From positions 35,796,151-35,860,150 of the forward strand of contig NC_054877.1 in the NCBI RefSeq assembly GCF_018320785.1: a stretch of 64,000 nucleotides of DNA. The letters run 5' to 3'. This document shows positions 1 through 12,894 of the stretch, piece by piece. The position numbers and the translations under genes are program-made. Every line of letters begins with the position of its first letter. Positions within the stretch are counted from its first letter, which is position 1. The notes under the pieces are model-generated. The model was not told the DNA's origin. It ran no database searches and saw nothing but the letters and a program-made list of their open reading frames with translations. The stretch is from Cheilinus undulatus. Taxonomy: Eukaryota; Chordata; Actinopteri; Labriformes; Labridae.

Positions 1-3000
1 GTCAAAGCAGCGTCGGGAGATGGAGACTTTGAAGCTGGTGGTGGATGTGGACGGCAACTTGGTGAACGAGATGAAGCTGTTGAGGAAAGAGAGCAGGAAT
101 ATGAACTCTAGAGTGACCCAGCTCTACATGCAGCTGCTGCATGAGATCATCAGAAAGAGAGACAACTCACTGGAGCTAGCACAGCTGGAGACGCGCATCC
201 TAAATGCTACAACTGAGTCACTGCGGTTGGCCTCCAGGTATAGGGAACTAGAGGCCAAATACGCAGCACTGTCTGCTGTAGTGAACAACCAGTCAGTGCT
301 GATTGGGGCTTTGGAGGAGCGTTGTATGCAGGTGTATAGTCGCAGGCATGAGCAGCCCCCCATGGGACCTCCACTGGTGCAGGTGGTGCCTGAGAATATA
401 CCTGTTAACGTGCCACGTTTCACTAATGAGATCCAAAGGGACAATACTCGAGGGTTTGCAAGGGGCTCTCGATCTGGGCCGTCACCGACGAGTGGCACCC
501 TGGAAGTTCAGAAACCTCCACAGAGAAACTTCAGTGCTGAAGGTCAGTGATCCATCCAGCTTGCATGATCTTTTTAAATGGGGATGGTACTCTATGATTT
601 CACCTGACAATTGCAATCACTAAATTGATAGTTTCTTATTTCTACATTGCCGAAACATAGTAAGTCTTCTGAAAAAATCTTACACTAGAACAGATCTAGG
701 CCATACTCACTGTTCTAGTATGTAGAAAGGACTCAATAAATGTGCCATGAGCAAGCAATGGGCAGCACTGGCAAGGAATGAAATTTATTTGGTTAAAAAA
801 AAACAAAAAAAAACCTGAACAAACCGAAATCAAAGGTGGACAGTCATCTGCTCAATATCTAAATTAGTCCTGAACCAATTAAAAGTGGCTTCTTTTGGAC
901 TATTGTTTATTTGGCTATACAGCTTACAGTCATGCTTTGGCATTGTGAAGATACACTTTTACTTATTTACACAAGACTGAGATAAATGCTAACATTAGCA
1001 TGCTAACATCATCAAATTGGCAAAGTTAATAGCGAGGACTAATAGTATCAGTCAGTTCGTTTTTGCAAGACAGTCTGGCTTTAGACGGCAGATCTCAGAC
1101 GACCCTTTGCAGACCACTACAGTGAGACGACACATCCATCAGAACGAAAATACACACTAACACTTTAGAAATAAAATCAGATTAAAGTTCTGGTGTTTAA
1201 TAAAGCTGATAAAACAGCCTGCTTATGGGAAAAAAAGCTTGTCCTCAATGGAAACACTCTTACACAGCTAATGTAGCTAAGTAGCCAGGGCTAAAGCTAA
1301 TGAAGCTGCATCAGCTATGTAGATAATGTAGGTACATAGCTAACATAGCTAAATGTAAAGTTAACAAAACAACTTTAGCATGGTCAGCTACATAGATAAT
1401 ATAGCTATGCAGATAAATCTAAAGCTAACAAAGCTACATTAGCTACATAAACTTAGTAGATATCATAGCTACATAACTGTGTGAAGTAGGGTGAACTGAG
1501 AGATTGGGACACCCCAAACTGAGATTTAAGGGATATACAGTATCCCACAATGCCTTGTGAATCCCTGAGATCATTAAGGTTCATGATTTAATGTTTTTTC
1601 AGTTCACTGTGGTTCTTTTGATTTCAAATTGGCCTTTTTTTAAAAAAAAAACACTCATAGTAGAAATGCCCGGTATTGTTCTGCTGTCTGTTTATGTAAA
1701 TGTGGTTGACAACTGCCGATGATGTATTAGGAGCTTGAATGGTTGTCCCATTGCTAAGGGGAAGATTTCACCACTACTGCTTGCAGCTCTGTATGGGGCA
1801 AGGGGGCATTTGAAAATGAGGGGTATGACCAAGTGACAGGGGAAAAGGATGAATTGGGATTGAGCCTTAATCTTAACCAGAGCTGTGGCCTGACAGACCA
1901 TCCATCCATCAATCTTCTCATTTACTTCCACTTGTCTATTAAGTGATTTTGTTTAAAAATTGCAAAACATTCATGATTAAATATATAACACTTTCGACTT
2001 TTCAAGCCAACAGTAACAAAATAATAATCAGCGAGTTACAAGACAGCTGCAGGTGGGGCAATGGCCTCATTTTCAAAGGATCTGCAAACTCAGCTGGAAC
2101 TCGGCTCACTGCTCAACAGAAAAAACAAAAACCAGGATGGAAATAAAAATGTTGTAACGTCTCAATTGAGGCAGGGGATTTAAAGCAAAGCAAAGAAAGA
2201 CCCAACCAGTGTGATTTTGCTCATCAACAGAAAATCTTGACACATTTAGATCGCCCTCACCCAAGAATAATAAAGTGGATAGGATTTCAGTGCTGCTGTG
2301 TATGAAAGTGATCCTCTACAAGACTGTTCCATTGCATGTGAGATGCAGACAAAACCTGGCAGCCATGATAGACTCATACAAACCACAAAGTAGAAGCACT
2401 TCTGGTACACTTCATGAGGTGAATGGGCTTCCTTTACATTATAGTGATTATTAGCCCAGAGGGGGTTACTCCACCTTAAAATAAACTAACCGCTACATGT
2501 GGTTTTAATTAAAAAACGTGTAATGGGACTGTGAATTGCCTTGAGAAAAAGCAGACGGTGGTCACATGGTGGGTTTTGTTGTTTTACCTCAAATGAAGGC
2601 AAGTAATTTCTTGCTGAAGTGACGTAATTTGTTCCTTTCTCTGCTGCTGTTCAGAGACGACATAGTAAACATCTCTGCAGACTTTGATAAATGTGTTTTT
2701 CGTTACTCTGTCTGATTTTTTTCCTTGTTTACGGGTTTTTCCTTCTTACTTGGCCCTTAGACAGTGACTACAATGTCTTTCATGTAAATTCATAGCAGTC
2801 AAGTTTGTGTGTCTCTGCTCTGACAACAAAAGAGGCTAAAACTACACCACAAAGCTAAAACAAAATGACTACAAAATGACTACTGTAGAAATTTAGCTAA
2901 AGCCACATTCAGGCTTTTTGAAGTTTAAGCATAAGTAATTTTGTGATGTGGAAATAACAGTAAACCCAGACCAGAAAGACAGGAAAAAGCAAGTAGCTTA

Positions 3001-6000
3001 CCTTGGCTAAAACTAATTCACTGTCTTTACTTTCCTTGAAAAACTGTTGCGTTGCCACATATATAAATGATTCTTGCAAAAAACGGATAACCTTTCAAAG
3101 CCGATGAATTAGCCAGTTCCACGTCTGCCATCAGGCAAATCTATCTCTATCTGTCCAGTTGTACAAGAGGCCAAGAGTGCCATCAGTGTGGCGTGTAGTT
3201 ATAGTATAGCATAGCAGTGAGAAAGATGTTTTCGCTCTTCTTCTGACCTGCTTAGCATGTGCTTGCGATCATTACAGGTAGGGTTTAGCTGTACTGTCAT
3301 CTGGTGCATACGTTTGCTGTAGCCGGTGTAGAGATAAGTTTGTAGCCATAATACAGCAGCAGTTTTATCAGAACTGCGCCACATTTCTTTATGAAAACAA
3401 GAGCAAAGAGACACACAGAAAGCTCGTCTTGGCATGGAAGATGTTTTGCACATCTGACCAGCCTCTGCTTTAGTTTTATCCTCCAAGTAGCTCAGCTGTT
3501 CATAATCTACATCAGCATTTGCCCGTCCAGCTCAGGTTACTAGAGGAGCTGAGTATGCATTCAGCTTAATTTTGTCTTGTCATTGTGATTTGCCTGTAAT
3601 GAATGTGACAGACAGAGCATTCGCCCAATCACCTTGCCAACCTTTCCCTACCCAGTAGCTCCTTTTATCTGCATCCAAGAAAAACTGAGTCCCCAGTACC
3701 ATAGAAATATTTTCCCCTGTACTCATTAACACCTTGTTTATGTACAGTGTATGGAGGTGAATTAACTGGAAAGCTATTCATTCCTATAGGACTTTCTGCA
3801 GTTTCCTCTGTAATATTTTCACCCAGAATTTACTGAGACTAGATTAAAAAACAGGATTTTTGCAGTGTAATTCAGAGAGGCCCTATGACAATGTCCTAGC
3901 TCAGTGGAAATGCAGTTAACCCTCAAAAATGTCTCTCAGTTCTTTGGGGTAAACAGGGGCTAAAGCTCTGCTAAAAAACAACACTAACATCTTTAGTCAA
4001 AGTTTGGTTAAATCCTGGCTTTTTTTATCTAAATTAAGTGCAAGTGTGATCATTTTTATGCCTGATTAATTAAAACATGCTGCTAAAACAACACAGCAGC
4101 AGTGGGCGCAAGCTAGCTAAGGTAGCTTAAAGCTAGCCATAGCTTGCCTAGATGGGGTTAATTTGCTTTGTAAATCTCTTTCCTGTATACCAAAAACCAA
4201 TAGTGTTGCACCAATATTTTCTCAATACATTTTATTGAAAACATGTAAGTGACATGATGACAGATAAGAAGGAATAAAGAGTGAAGAAACACTTGTTGAA
4301 GTCCTGCCAAAAGCTAACCATACAAGCCCAGGAGCTCAGTATGTCTAAACTGAATATTTCCCCTTTTTGATTGGGGTTATGGGTAAGGTTTCATCCAAAA
4401 TAATTTCTGTACCAATATTGAGCTCCCCAAGAAAGAGGCAGATGTATTTTTCTCTTTCAAAGTCTAGGAATCGCCTTTTTCTATGTTACTCATTTAGCAT
4501 CACTGTCAATGACCCATTTTTGTTCTCTAGTTATGTCTACTTGTGTGATATGTGTTAATGTTTACTATTTTTCCTGACTCATTTAGATTTCAGACAGTGA
4601 CTACAATGACTTACATGTAAATTAACAAAAGTCATGTCTCAGTTCGTTGGCCCCGAGTGGCTAAAACTGCCCTTGAAAGCAAAAGAAAGTGACTACATGG
4701 TTAGTCAACATTTAGCTAAAATGAGATTCAGACTTTTCAGAGGTAAACCACGTGGCTTTTTGATGCCTTTAAAAGAACAGCACATCCTAGCTAGCTTGAG
4801 AGCAGTTGTGGCTAGCCTTAGCTAAAGTCATCTGAGCTCTTTCCTGTGGATTAATGTAAAATTTTAAGAAGTGTTTTCAACATTTAATTAAGGTTTTTGA
4901 TATTTTCTGCAAATATTTTTTTCACTAAATTGAGTGAAAAAAGCTAAAAAAAAATGTGACCAGATCAAATATTAACACTGAAAGCTGACGCTAGCTAAAT
5001 TGCCCCAAAGTTCAACTTTCTGAACAGAGGTTTTCTAGTTTTAGAGAGTGTTAAAGATGTTTTTAAAAGCTTCAAAACTGTCCATAGCACACTGCTGTCT
5101 CATTTCCAGCCAGTGCCAGTCTTTCCAACCACTCACCTTGCTCTCTCTCTGTCCTTCAGGCCCGTTCAGAGACTGCCTGGATGCGCAGGAAGCTGGCCAC
5201 AGCACCAGCGGCATGTATCTGATCAAACCAGATGAAGCAGAGAGGCCAGCGCAGGTTTGGTGCGAACAGGACATCGACAACGGGGGCTGGACCGTCATCC
5301 AGAGCAGGAGAGACGGATCAGTTAACTTCTTCAGGAACTGGGATAACTACAAGGTGATGACACTACACTTTCCCTGCCCTGTCTGTCTTATTTCTCTCCT
5401 TTCATGAGATGGCCAGACGTCCAAGGTCAACAGGGGTGCTGTTACCTGACCCGGCTAGAGGAGCCCTCTGAGGTCTTTTGAACTATTTCCCCGTCTGGAT
5501 TCTTTGTGTTTTCACTTTCTATAAAATAAAATGCCCTGTCAGCAGCCTTTTTTCATGAAGGTCATTTGGTTTGAAATTCCCATTATGAAACATTAGATGC
5601 CCCACTAGGAAGGTATGTTCCACAGCTCAATCTGCAGACGTTTCTTTCCAAACCGCTACTATGGTGCCTTCCTGAATGGCTGGCTCACTACGCCACACCA
5701 TATAGACCCTCTCATCAAAGCTCAGTGAGAGTGAAATGGAGTATATATCACTGTTGGCAGCCTCTGCGATCCAGGTTTCCATTCAGCTGGGCCGGGCTCG
5801 TGCATATGTAACAAGAAGCTAAATTGCTCTCTTCAACATTGATTTGCCTCTGCGCTCTCCCACAAAGCCACCACATGTACGCACACACAGCAGCGGAGAC
5901 GAGGCCACGACTGAAACCCTACATCATTCATCATCTGTTGGCTCACACAGCTAATCCACAATCACAAACCTCAACTCCCTCTACCAAGTGAAGTGTTCTA

Positions 6001-9000
6001 GACACACATGCCAGACGTAGATTGCTCGTGGTTACTCAACACTAAGAGGGCAGGCCAGTTTCACCATTAGCCATGATCCAAGAGATCTGTGAGGTTTGAG
6101 TGAGAAACCAGAACTCGGGAGATGGATGCTTATTTTCCTGCATAAACTCAACAACATGTCGTCTTTCGTCATTTCAAAGACAGTGAGGCATTCTTTCGCC
6201 ACACTGCTTTTTCCTTTTGAAGTTTCATCGTTTATCTTAACCATGACTGAAACGTCATCAGAAAGGAAAGTCTTATTTGTTCTGTGACAGTCCCACAAAC
6301 TCATCCACAAGATGGTTTATGCTCCTAAACAATTCTCTTCTTTCCAAACTCCACAGGCTAAACAATGCAGCTTGTTTTCTGTAATCTTTCAGCAACTGTC
6401 CCTTTTATCTTCTTTTGATTCAGAGCGGCTTTGGAAACATAGACGGGGAATACTGGCTCGGTCTGGAAGTGATCTACAAACTTGGTAGACAGGGGGACTA
6501 CAAGCTGCTGGTGGAGCTGGAGGACTGGATGGATAAGAAGGTCTACGCTCAGTACAGCAGCTTTCATCTGGAACCTGAGAGCGAGGGCTTCCGTCTGCGC
6601 CTCGGTACCTACCAGGGCAATGCCGGGGACTCCCTGAGCAGCCACAACGGAAAACAGTTCACCACTCTGGATCGAGACAAGGACGGCTTCACAGGTATAT
6701 GAGGCCCCTTTGTACTGTTGTCACATTTGTCTATTCTGAAGCATGTCATAATTTCAATTCCAGGGCTCCCTTTAATGTTGGGAGCATTTGCATCATGCTT
6801 TAACATCTGTTTTATCAAGACACTGCACCTTTTTAAAACAAGACTAGAAAAAACTAGTATGTGGCTCACCGCAACTGTCTGGGATGCTTGTTGAAATGCC
6901 TGACTGAAATGTGTGTTCTGGCAGTGATTTTGTTATGATTGTTAGGAGTTTATGCGCCCAGAGGGCGTCGGTGAGACTAGTGATGTCACCTCCTACACGT
7001 CTTTTTGCTGGGCAACTGTCCCAGTCTTCAACTTTTCAATGCTCCATTTCTCCATGGCGCCTCCTCTGATCGGTGCCCCGTTAGTGGCCATTATTAGCTG
7101 GACAAGTATGGATTGTGATTTTGTACACCTGATTACGGCAACACCGGGATCTGAGGTGTTTAGGGGTTTTTCTACTCTTACGGTTTATTTCAAAATAGCG
7201 GCGGCCATGACACCTGTGGAGACCATCATTACCTGCCCGTGGATCTCCTGTGTTTTCCTCAGGACATACTGTTTCCCTTTAATGACCACCCTCAGTTTTT
7301 CTGACCACAGTGGATATGTTTGATCCTCTTACCAGCTGTGCTTCATGCTGTCACATACGCTGCCTTTAAAGGGATACTTCAACATTTTCGCAAATTCGCC
7401 CATTGCCATAATTTCTATAGTCTTAGTAATAGGTTTGTTACCTTCAGTTGTCGGTGCAAGCTATTTTTAGATTGGCGCTGCCGAGTTCAGACCTGCTGTG
7501 CCAACTCAATGTAAGCAGACGGTATTCTGGTTTTCCCATAATAAAACTCATCAAATACACAATCCAATAACTCTAAAACGCTCTCATGGACAAGTTGTGA
7601 CCTATTATAGTATTGAACATTTCCTCATCATTCTCCGCTATATGGCCATAACTCCCCAGTTCACTGGTTTAGTTAGCTGGATGTGGGTATTATCTTCAAA
7701 AGCCGTTCTGATCGCTCTGATATGTCTTAGATTCTTATTAGATGAGATCGTGTGGACTCCCCATTAACCCTTTGTTGCAGCCACATGCTAACTCTTCATC
7801 AGCGAGAGAGAACATTTTTTCTGTCACAGAAAGCTTTCATTGTTACTCTCTGTGTTTGTCTGGATTCAGACACGTTGTCTGGTTCAGACAACGTGTCTGA
7901 ATCTGCGGCTCAGTCCCCACTAATGACAGGCCTGTGAGTTGTTAGCTGGGACACAACGACTCATTAGCTGTAACAACTAACCCGTCCCCCATGACTGTCA
8001 CATTGTCATGCTAAAGCGGGGCGCAGAAGAGCGGCATCTTCGTTTTCTTCTGCAGAAAGCTTTCCGTGTTGCTGTGATGCAGAAATAAGTTGTTCTGGCT
8101 AAGGCCGAGCTAACGTTCGGCTAGCAGCCACAAGCATTCACACAACAAGTTCCCTTTTCCCCCTCAACTATCACATAATCATGCCAAAGCAGCTCAGCAA
8201 AGGAGTGAAAACATCTTTCCCAACATGAAAAACTTATAGGGTTGTTTTATTTTTTGTCATACATAAATGTGGCCCAGTTCTGGTGAAACAGAGGCTAAAG
8301 CTATATTTGAGTATTTAGAGCAGTGGAGGCAGAAATGACAGGGCTTTCAGCACAAGTATACCCCGCCCATAGAGCAACTCTGTATGGATGAGCTATACAT
8401 AAATGATGTTAACTTGAGCCTAGTTAGTGGAGGCAGCCATTAGTGACAGCATTCAGTCCAAGCAAATGCAGTATATGGCTCATACAAAAGCATCACTCAC
8501 TCAGATACTTAACGACCGACTGACCGACAGACATTCTCAGACACAGACATTGCCGTATGTAGGGCAGCCCTCAGTGATCAGCCAAAAAGAGAACTCTGAT
8601 AGAAACTAAAGGGGTTTGCTTTATGCATCAAAACAGGTGTAGATATTAAATAATAAGACTGTCACCTCCCATATATCCATGAACTTGATAGGTTTGGGGT
8701 GAACATTTAGAAAAAATTACTCCACTAGAGGTCACACTTAAAGATTTTTTTTAAATCCTTACCGATTTTTGAAAGTGAGAGACCCCATACATGATGACAA
8801 ATAATACTGCTAAGTATAGCCCACCCTTCTCTGCCCTGATTGGCTTACTATCATTTCTTACCTAACCAAACAACAAAGGTAGTAGCAAATGCTAGCCAAG
8901 TAGAGGCAGAGTAAGGCAGGTCATGCCTTTGCCACTGTAGAAAAAAAGCATTGCATTTTGCTAAATGATGATCATCAGGTGGACTGACAACTGGCCAGAG

Positions 9001-10077
9001 AGACTAAAAAAGAGTGGATCTACTCCATATGCCTGCATATAACCTGCATTACACCACTGGCAACAACATGGCCAAAACAGCACAACAAACACTAACAAAG
9101 GTATTCATCAGAGTTTCCACTTCACTTATCCACACAGAAAAGTCTGGGATACATGGGATTGTTTCAGGAATGTCTGCGTAAGCACAGAACCACTGAAAAC
9201 GACTGACAACGCTGTAATATATATGCCAAGCCTGTAAGTGGCACTGTAATGCTATCTAAGAAATGCACCAAAAGAGAGAAGAAGATTACAGAAAAACTGT
9301 CACAAATTTTCTCCTAGTTGCCCTTCTGGTGGATTTAATAACATCTGGTGTATGCTGTTCTCTGAGCATCAGATTTTGCTGTAAAAGCCATAATAAGCTC
9401 GGTAGCTTCTGCAGCACGAACACAACCCTGTAATCCGCCATAGTTGTTTTGGTTTGACACACACTTGCAGCGTAAGTGGGCTATGCTAGGTATGATGTAA
9501 ACATATCAAAAAAAGATGCGGTTGGCTGTCCACACAGAGACGAAACGGTGTTTACAGATTTGTGCACTCTGGGACCTTGTTTCAAAAAGTAGCATTTATG
9601 GCCTCCCAAAATGCTGTTTCCGTGTGGATGAAACACCAATAAGACAAAAAACTTTGGCGTATACTCCTGAATTTGTCTCTGTATGGACGGGACCTTGGGT
9701 TTGCTTTCATCAAACTGGCTTTGGTTGTGGTGCTTCCTCATTTGGTTGGCTTGCAAATACTTTTTTTCACAGCATTGTATGTGGATGTTTTTTTAACAAA
9801 ACTTCAAACATGTTTCCAGATGTAATTCTTTCAGCATATTTTTTTTTTTACTTTAGCCCCTTATCACTCTTTGTATTTTCCCTACACAGGTAACTGTGCC
9901 CATTTCCACAAAGGAGGCTGGTGGTACAACGCATGCGGCCAAGCCAATCTTAACGGTGTCTGGTACACCGGGGGTGTCTACAGAAGCAAATTCCAAGATG
10001 GCATCTTCTGGGCCGACTACGGTGGAGGCTTCTACTCCATGAAGTGTGTTCGAATGATGATCAGGCCCATAGACTGA
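1..10077 (+). CDS. angptl1: Angiopoietin-like protein 1, 5'-partial (four 3' exons)
   Basis: Secreted angiopoietin-family glycoprotein. Coding exons: 1-542 (reading frame starts at base 2, continues from upstream), 5160-5353, 6424-6694, 9890-10077 (TGA at 10075-10077); all introns are GT-AG and phases join, giving 397 codons plus stop. Human ANGPTL1 is about 490 aa, so roughly 95 N-terminal residues including the signal peptide lie left of the window; the ATG at base 20 is internal. Residues 1-105 are the coiled coil (motif RNMNSRVTQLYMQLLHEII), with possible N-glycosylation at N68, N96 and N176. From residue 181 (GPFRDC) runs a full fibrinogen-like domain with FFRNW, GFGNIDGEYWLGLE, NGKQFTTLDRDKD and GGWWYNAC, ending in PID as in ANGPTL1 rather than ANGPTL2. 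One extra cysteine (YSMKC) stands near the C-terminus. Fish have two paralogues; a or b cannot be decided here. Confidence 0.93.
1060..1480 (+). repeat. GCTA-array dispersed element, copy 1
   Basis: Starts with an AGACAGTCTGGCT segment near 1070 and passes through GGGAAAAAAAGCTTGTCCTC near 1230. It then turns into a degenerate array of AGCTAATGTAGCTAA-like words (1255-1470). The same order is found in reverse complement at 16620-17300, which marks this as an interspersed element and not chance simple repeat. The class is unknown. Confidence 0.6.
2757..2935 (+). repeat. Intronic direct repeat, copy A
   Basis: Begins GACAGTGACTACAATG followed by CATGTAAATT, then GGCTAAAACT and ATTTAGCTAAA. The same landmarks in the same order occur at 4594-4750. 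The pair is a diverged duplication or two copies of one mobile element within the angptl1 intron. Confidence 0.5.
4594..4750 (+). repeat. Intronic direct repeat, copy B
   Basis: Second copy of the 2757-2935 segment, about 1.84 kb away in the same orientation. It shares ACAGTGACTACAATG, CATGTAAATT and ATTTAGCTAAA. Identity is clearly reduced elsewhere, so the duplication is old. Confidence 0.5.
5354..6423 (+). other. angptl1 intron, no feature seen
   Basis: The intron lies between the two exons that encode the first parts of the fibrinogen-like domain. I see no repeat family, exon or RNA gene in it. Confidence 0.5.
6695..9889 (+). other. angptl1 intron (3.2 kb)
   Basis: Contains a segment at about 7365-7700 (beginning TTTAAAGGGATACTTCAAC) that looks like a common fish interspersed repeat, and the perfect hairpin at 7863-7903. 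A polypyrimidine run at about 9841 precedes the acceptor of the last exon. No other gene was recognised. Confidence 0.45.
7863..7903. repeat. Perfect 19-bp inverted repeat with 3-nt loop
   Basis: Left arm GATTCAGACACGTTGTCTG at 7863-7881, loop GTT, right arm CAGACAACGTGTCTGAATC at 7885-7903. The arms are exact reverse complements. The 3-nt loop is too small for a typical microRNA precursor. A recent template-switch event or a TE-internal palindrome are possible origins. Confidence 0.9.
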
Positions 10078-12220
10078 GGAGATCCTGCACGATGTGCTGA
10101 TCCAGAATGGGCCAGGGAAAACACGAACCTCATTAACCTTTAATAGTGACTTGAACTGCCTCTTATAATGGACACAAACTCTGCGTGAAGACTGTTCTTT
10201 TTACATCGTAATATATGCACACATAGAAGAATGTAGGGTACATTACTTTTTATATTGTGCCATGCAAACTTTTTAACCACCAAATACACATGTAATGAAA
10301 GGAAAATTTGAATAGTTTCCAAAATTTTGCAGCTAAATAATGCAAGATGACTTTCTTGTTGAGAGACCGCAGAGTTTGCCTCATTATGTGGTCACCCTGC
10401 AGAGTCGGGACACCACATCCTCACAGAACTTCACTGTTAGGATTCATTTATAAGCTTTAGTGTCATGGGATCTATGAGAATGTCTTCCTACCTCTCCAAG
10501 ATAAACTTCTGGGAGGAAATACTCATTCATGGTATTTAACTAGTTTCTGGAAGGTGAAAAATAAGTTACAGTATCTATTCTGTAACTTACAGTATCTAGA
10601 CTCTGTATCCTCTTTCCACATCCGAAAAGACGGATTCTTCAAGGATTTGGAGGTTTAATTACACATTATATGTACAGCTGGTTCCACAAAAAACATACTG
10701 ATTCTGTCGTTGCTCTTGAAAATATCTTTAGAGTGTATGTTAAAGTACTTGGTGCAAATGCAGATGACCGGTAATGATAATTTATGTGTATAATTAACTT
10801 ATCATAACATTGAAAAGGGCCAGGTGTCCAGAGGGATCCATAAATGATCCTACAGAAGACTAATTTCCTCTGCTGTATATGTGACAATCATTCTCACAGT
10901 GTGCCTGCACGGATGGAAATATCTCTATGTTTTTCTCATTTGGCTGTTGATTAAATTTCAGTATGAATCTGGGAAAAACAAGCATTGTCGAGTTGAAAAA
11001 AAAATGTTTTGAGTGGTTTTCGAGCACGACAAATATGCCGACAGAGTGCGTAGAGAGTTAAAGACGGACAACGAGAAACACATTGCTGAAAGCCAGACAG
11101 GATGGAGGAGGAAGAGGAGAGGAGGGAGTGAAAGGGATGAACTGGGATGGCATCAGTCCAAATTTCCAACTTTTCTTTCCCCCGCCTCTTCCTTTTAAAC
11201 ACATAGAAATTTACATTCTTTCCACACAAAAGTGCTGAAACTGTGTGTTTTTTGTGAAAATATCTCTCATTGAGGAGTCACGGGTGCCTGCGCTCTTTAA
11301 TGAATAGTACGGAAAGAAAGCGACATCATTGTGGGGAGAAGCGTCCCAGAGGAGAGGGTATACAGAGGGGAGAGGGTTTGATGTGGTGGGTTGGCTTTGA
11401 ACAACAACGCTACATCCTGCAGGCCTTAGTCTCTGAGACAAAAATAGTCCCTCATACTGTGTTTTTTTTTTGTTGACCACAACAGCCCTCACACCCATTT
11501 CTTCAAGAAACTTCATAAAGACACAAAAGCAGGATACCGGTCAAACCCAGCTGGACGTGGAACCGCGTTTATGAACATGTAAAAGAGCAGCGACTAATAA
11601 AAACAGCTCAGTAATGTGAAGAAAGAACAGCAGTAAAAGCTCTAGTCACTGAGTCACAATACTTGGCAGACCAATATTACACAACCGAGCATCAATAAAC
11701 GGAGAACATTTAGGGTCACATCAGGGGACGCTGTTGTTTATTTAGACTCAAAGTATCCTCTTTCAAGTGTTGTACCAATTTACACTGTTTACCGACTCAT
11801 AATTAGTGCATGACTTGTTATTTTCTTAGTCTTTGACTGCATGCAAATTCCAAATTTATCTTGTGGACATGAATCATGAAGAGGAAACAGATACTGTAAG
11901 TCATTTTGGAGGCAGATGCCAAAGAACATTTCCAACTGGAATCATGAAGCAACACTCTGTTCAACAATAATAATAACACGTTTTAATAGCTGGTTGGGCT
12001 TATTTGGTTAAGAAAAAAAAGTTGTTGGGACGCAGATGAAACCATCACAGAGTCATCCTGTTTCCTGTTTCAACACATTTCTGTGGATGACTTGGTAAGG
12101 GATAGTCATCAGTTCAAGTCTGGTTTTCAGCTACACACAGCTTTTAATGCCTCTGTGCTGGCACCAGTCCTGGACAGACGGATTAGGTTTTCAGGTTGCC
12201 TGCACATCCATCTGTATGTA
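10078..12220 (+). other. angptl1 3'UTR and flank
   Basis: Sequence after the angptl1 stop. Candidate poly(A) signals are ATTAAA at 10950-10955 and AATAAA at 11596-11601; which one is used cannot be told. No other coding exon was recognised. Confidence 0.45.
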
Positions 12221-12224
12221 CGTC

Positions 12225-12385
12225 TGTGCCATTTTATGCTTTCACTAAAGAACGCTTGGAGGGATTTTCTTCTAACTGTGCACAAATGTCCTCTCTGATT
12301 CAATAATGAGGTGATTAGAATTTGGAGGTCAAAGGTCAAGGTCACTGGCCCTCACATTCACCCCTTGCTTGTGAACACATTAGGC
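12225..12385 (+). repeat. Nuclear-receptor-half-site repeat, copy 1
   Basis: Single unit of a fish repeat whose tandem form is at 13925-14330. It contains AGGTCA at 12326, 12333 and 12339, that is a DR1 pair followed directly by a third half-site, and the phrase CCCTTGCTTGTGAACA shared with the other copies. Confidence 0.5.
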
Positions 12386-12395
12386 ATTTTCCAAA

Positions 12396-12760
12396 TCAAA
12401 TTCTGCTAAAAAAAAACACTAAGCCTATGGTGGTGTGGCACTTCTCTGTGTCAACCTTGTTCCTGTACAGCTCTGGCCTCCTGATGGCCATCCTCCAGGA
12501 TTGTGCCAGGCCCATGCCCCATCTCTCCAGATATCTTCCCGGTTGCCCCTCTACAACCAGGTCCTGGGCACCCAATATGCAGCGAGCTGGATCAGGCCCA
12601 GTAAAGTGCGCCAGGTGCCTGCAAAAGTGCAGCTGCCATTCCTGTATCAGGTAGCTGACCTTTCCACTCCCTGCTCTCCTTAGCACATCAGTATTACACA
12701 CACGCTCTTGTCCATGATACCCAAAGATGTGCCAAAGAGAAGTTGTCACAAAGGAGTCCA
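12396..12760 (-). mobile_element. Non-LTR retrotransposon 3' fragment (Rex1/CR1-like)
   Basis: The minus strand translates to a 117-aa open frame (12396-12749) with LIQEWQLHFCRHLAHF, DPARCILGAQD and RRPELYRNKVD. This resembles the extreme C-terminus of fish LINE reverse-transcriptase polyproteins. Only the tail is present, so it is a dead 5'-truncated copy. The clade assignment is tentative. Confidence 0.6.
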
Positions 12761-12894
12761 GCTGTCACCCCTGGCCATCAGTCAAAATCCAGGCCTCTCA
12801 AGAATACAGTAAGACTAGAAAGACCAAAGACCTAAAGACTCTGACTTTCGTCAGCATGCTCAGATATCAAGAACGCCACACTTGGACAGGGACT

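Larger units (their letters stand above)
543..5159 (+). other. angptl1 intron (4.6 kb) with repeats
   Basis: GT at 543 and AG at 5158-5159. It contains a GCTA-rich repeat (about 1060-1480), a diverged direct duplication (2757-2935 and 4594-4750) and more GCTA-rich stretches near 4090-4150 and 4780-4830. No other exon or RNA gene was recognised on either strand. Confidence 0.7.

Noticed and set aside
20-550. ATG at base 20 as the start of a 176-aa protein
   Set aside because: The frame is open to the window edge and the preceding residues (SKQRRE) fit the angptl1 coiled coil. The ATG is internal, and the stop at 548-550 lies in the intron after the donor at 543.
6952-7323. 123-aa plus frame in the angptl1 intron
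   Set aside because: No domain, starts just after an exon, and overlaps no splice signals; considered chance.
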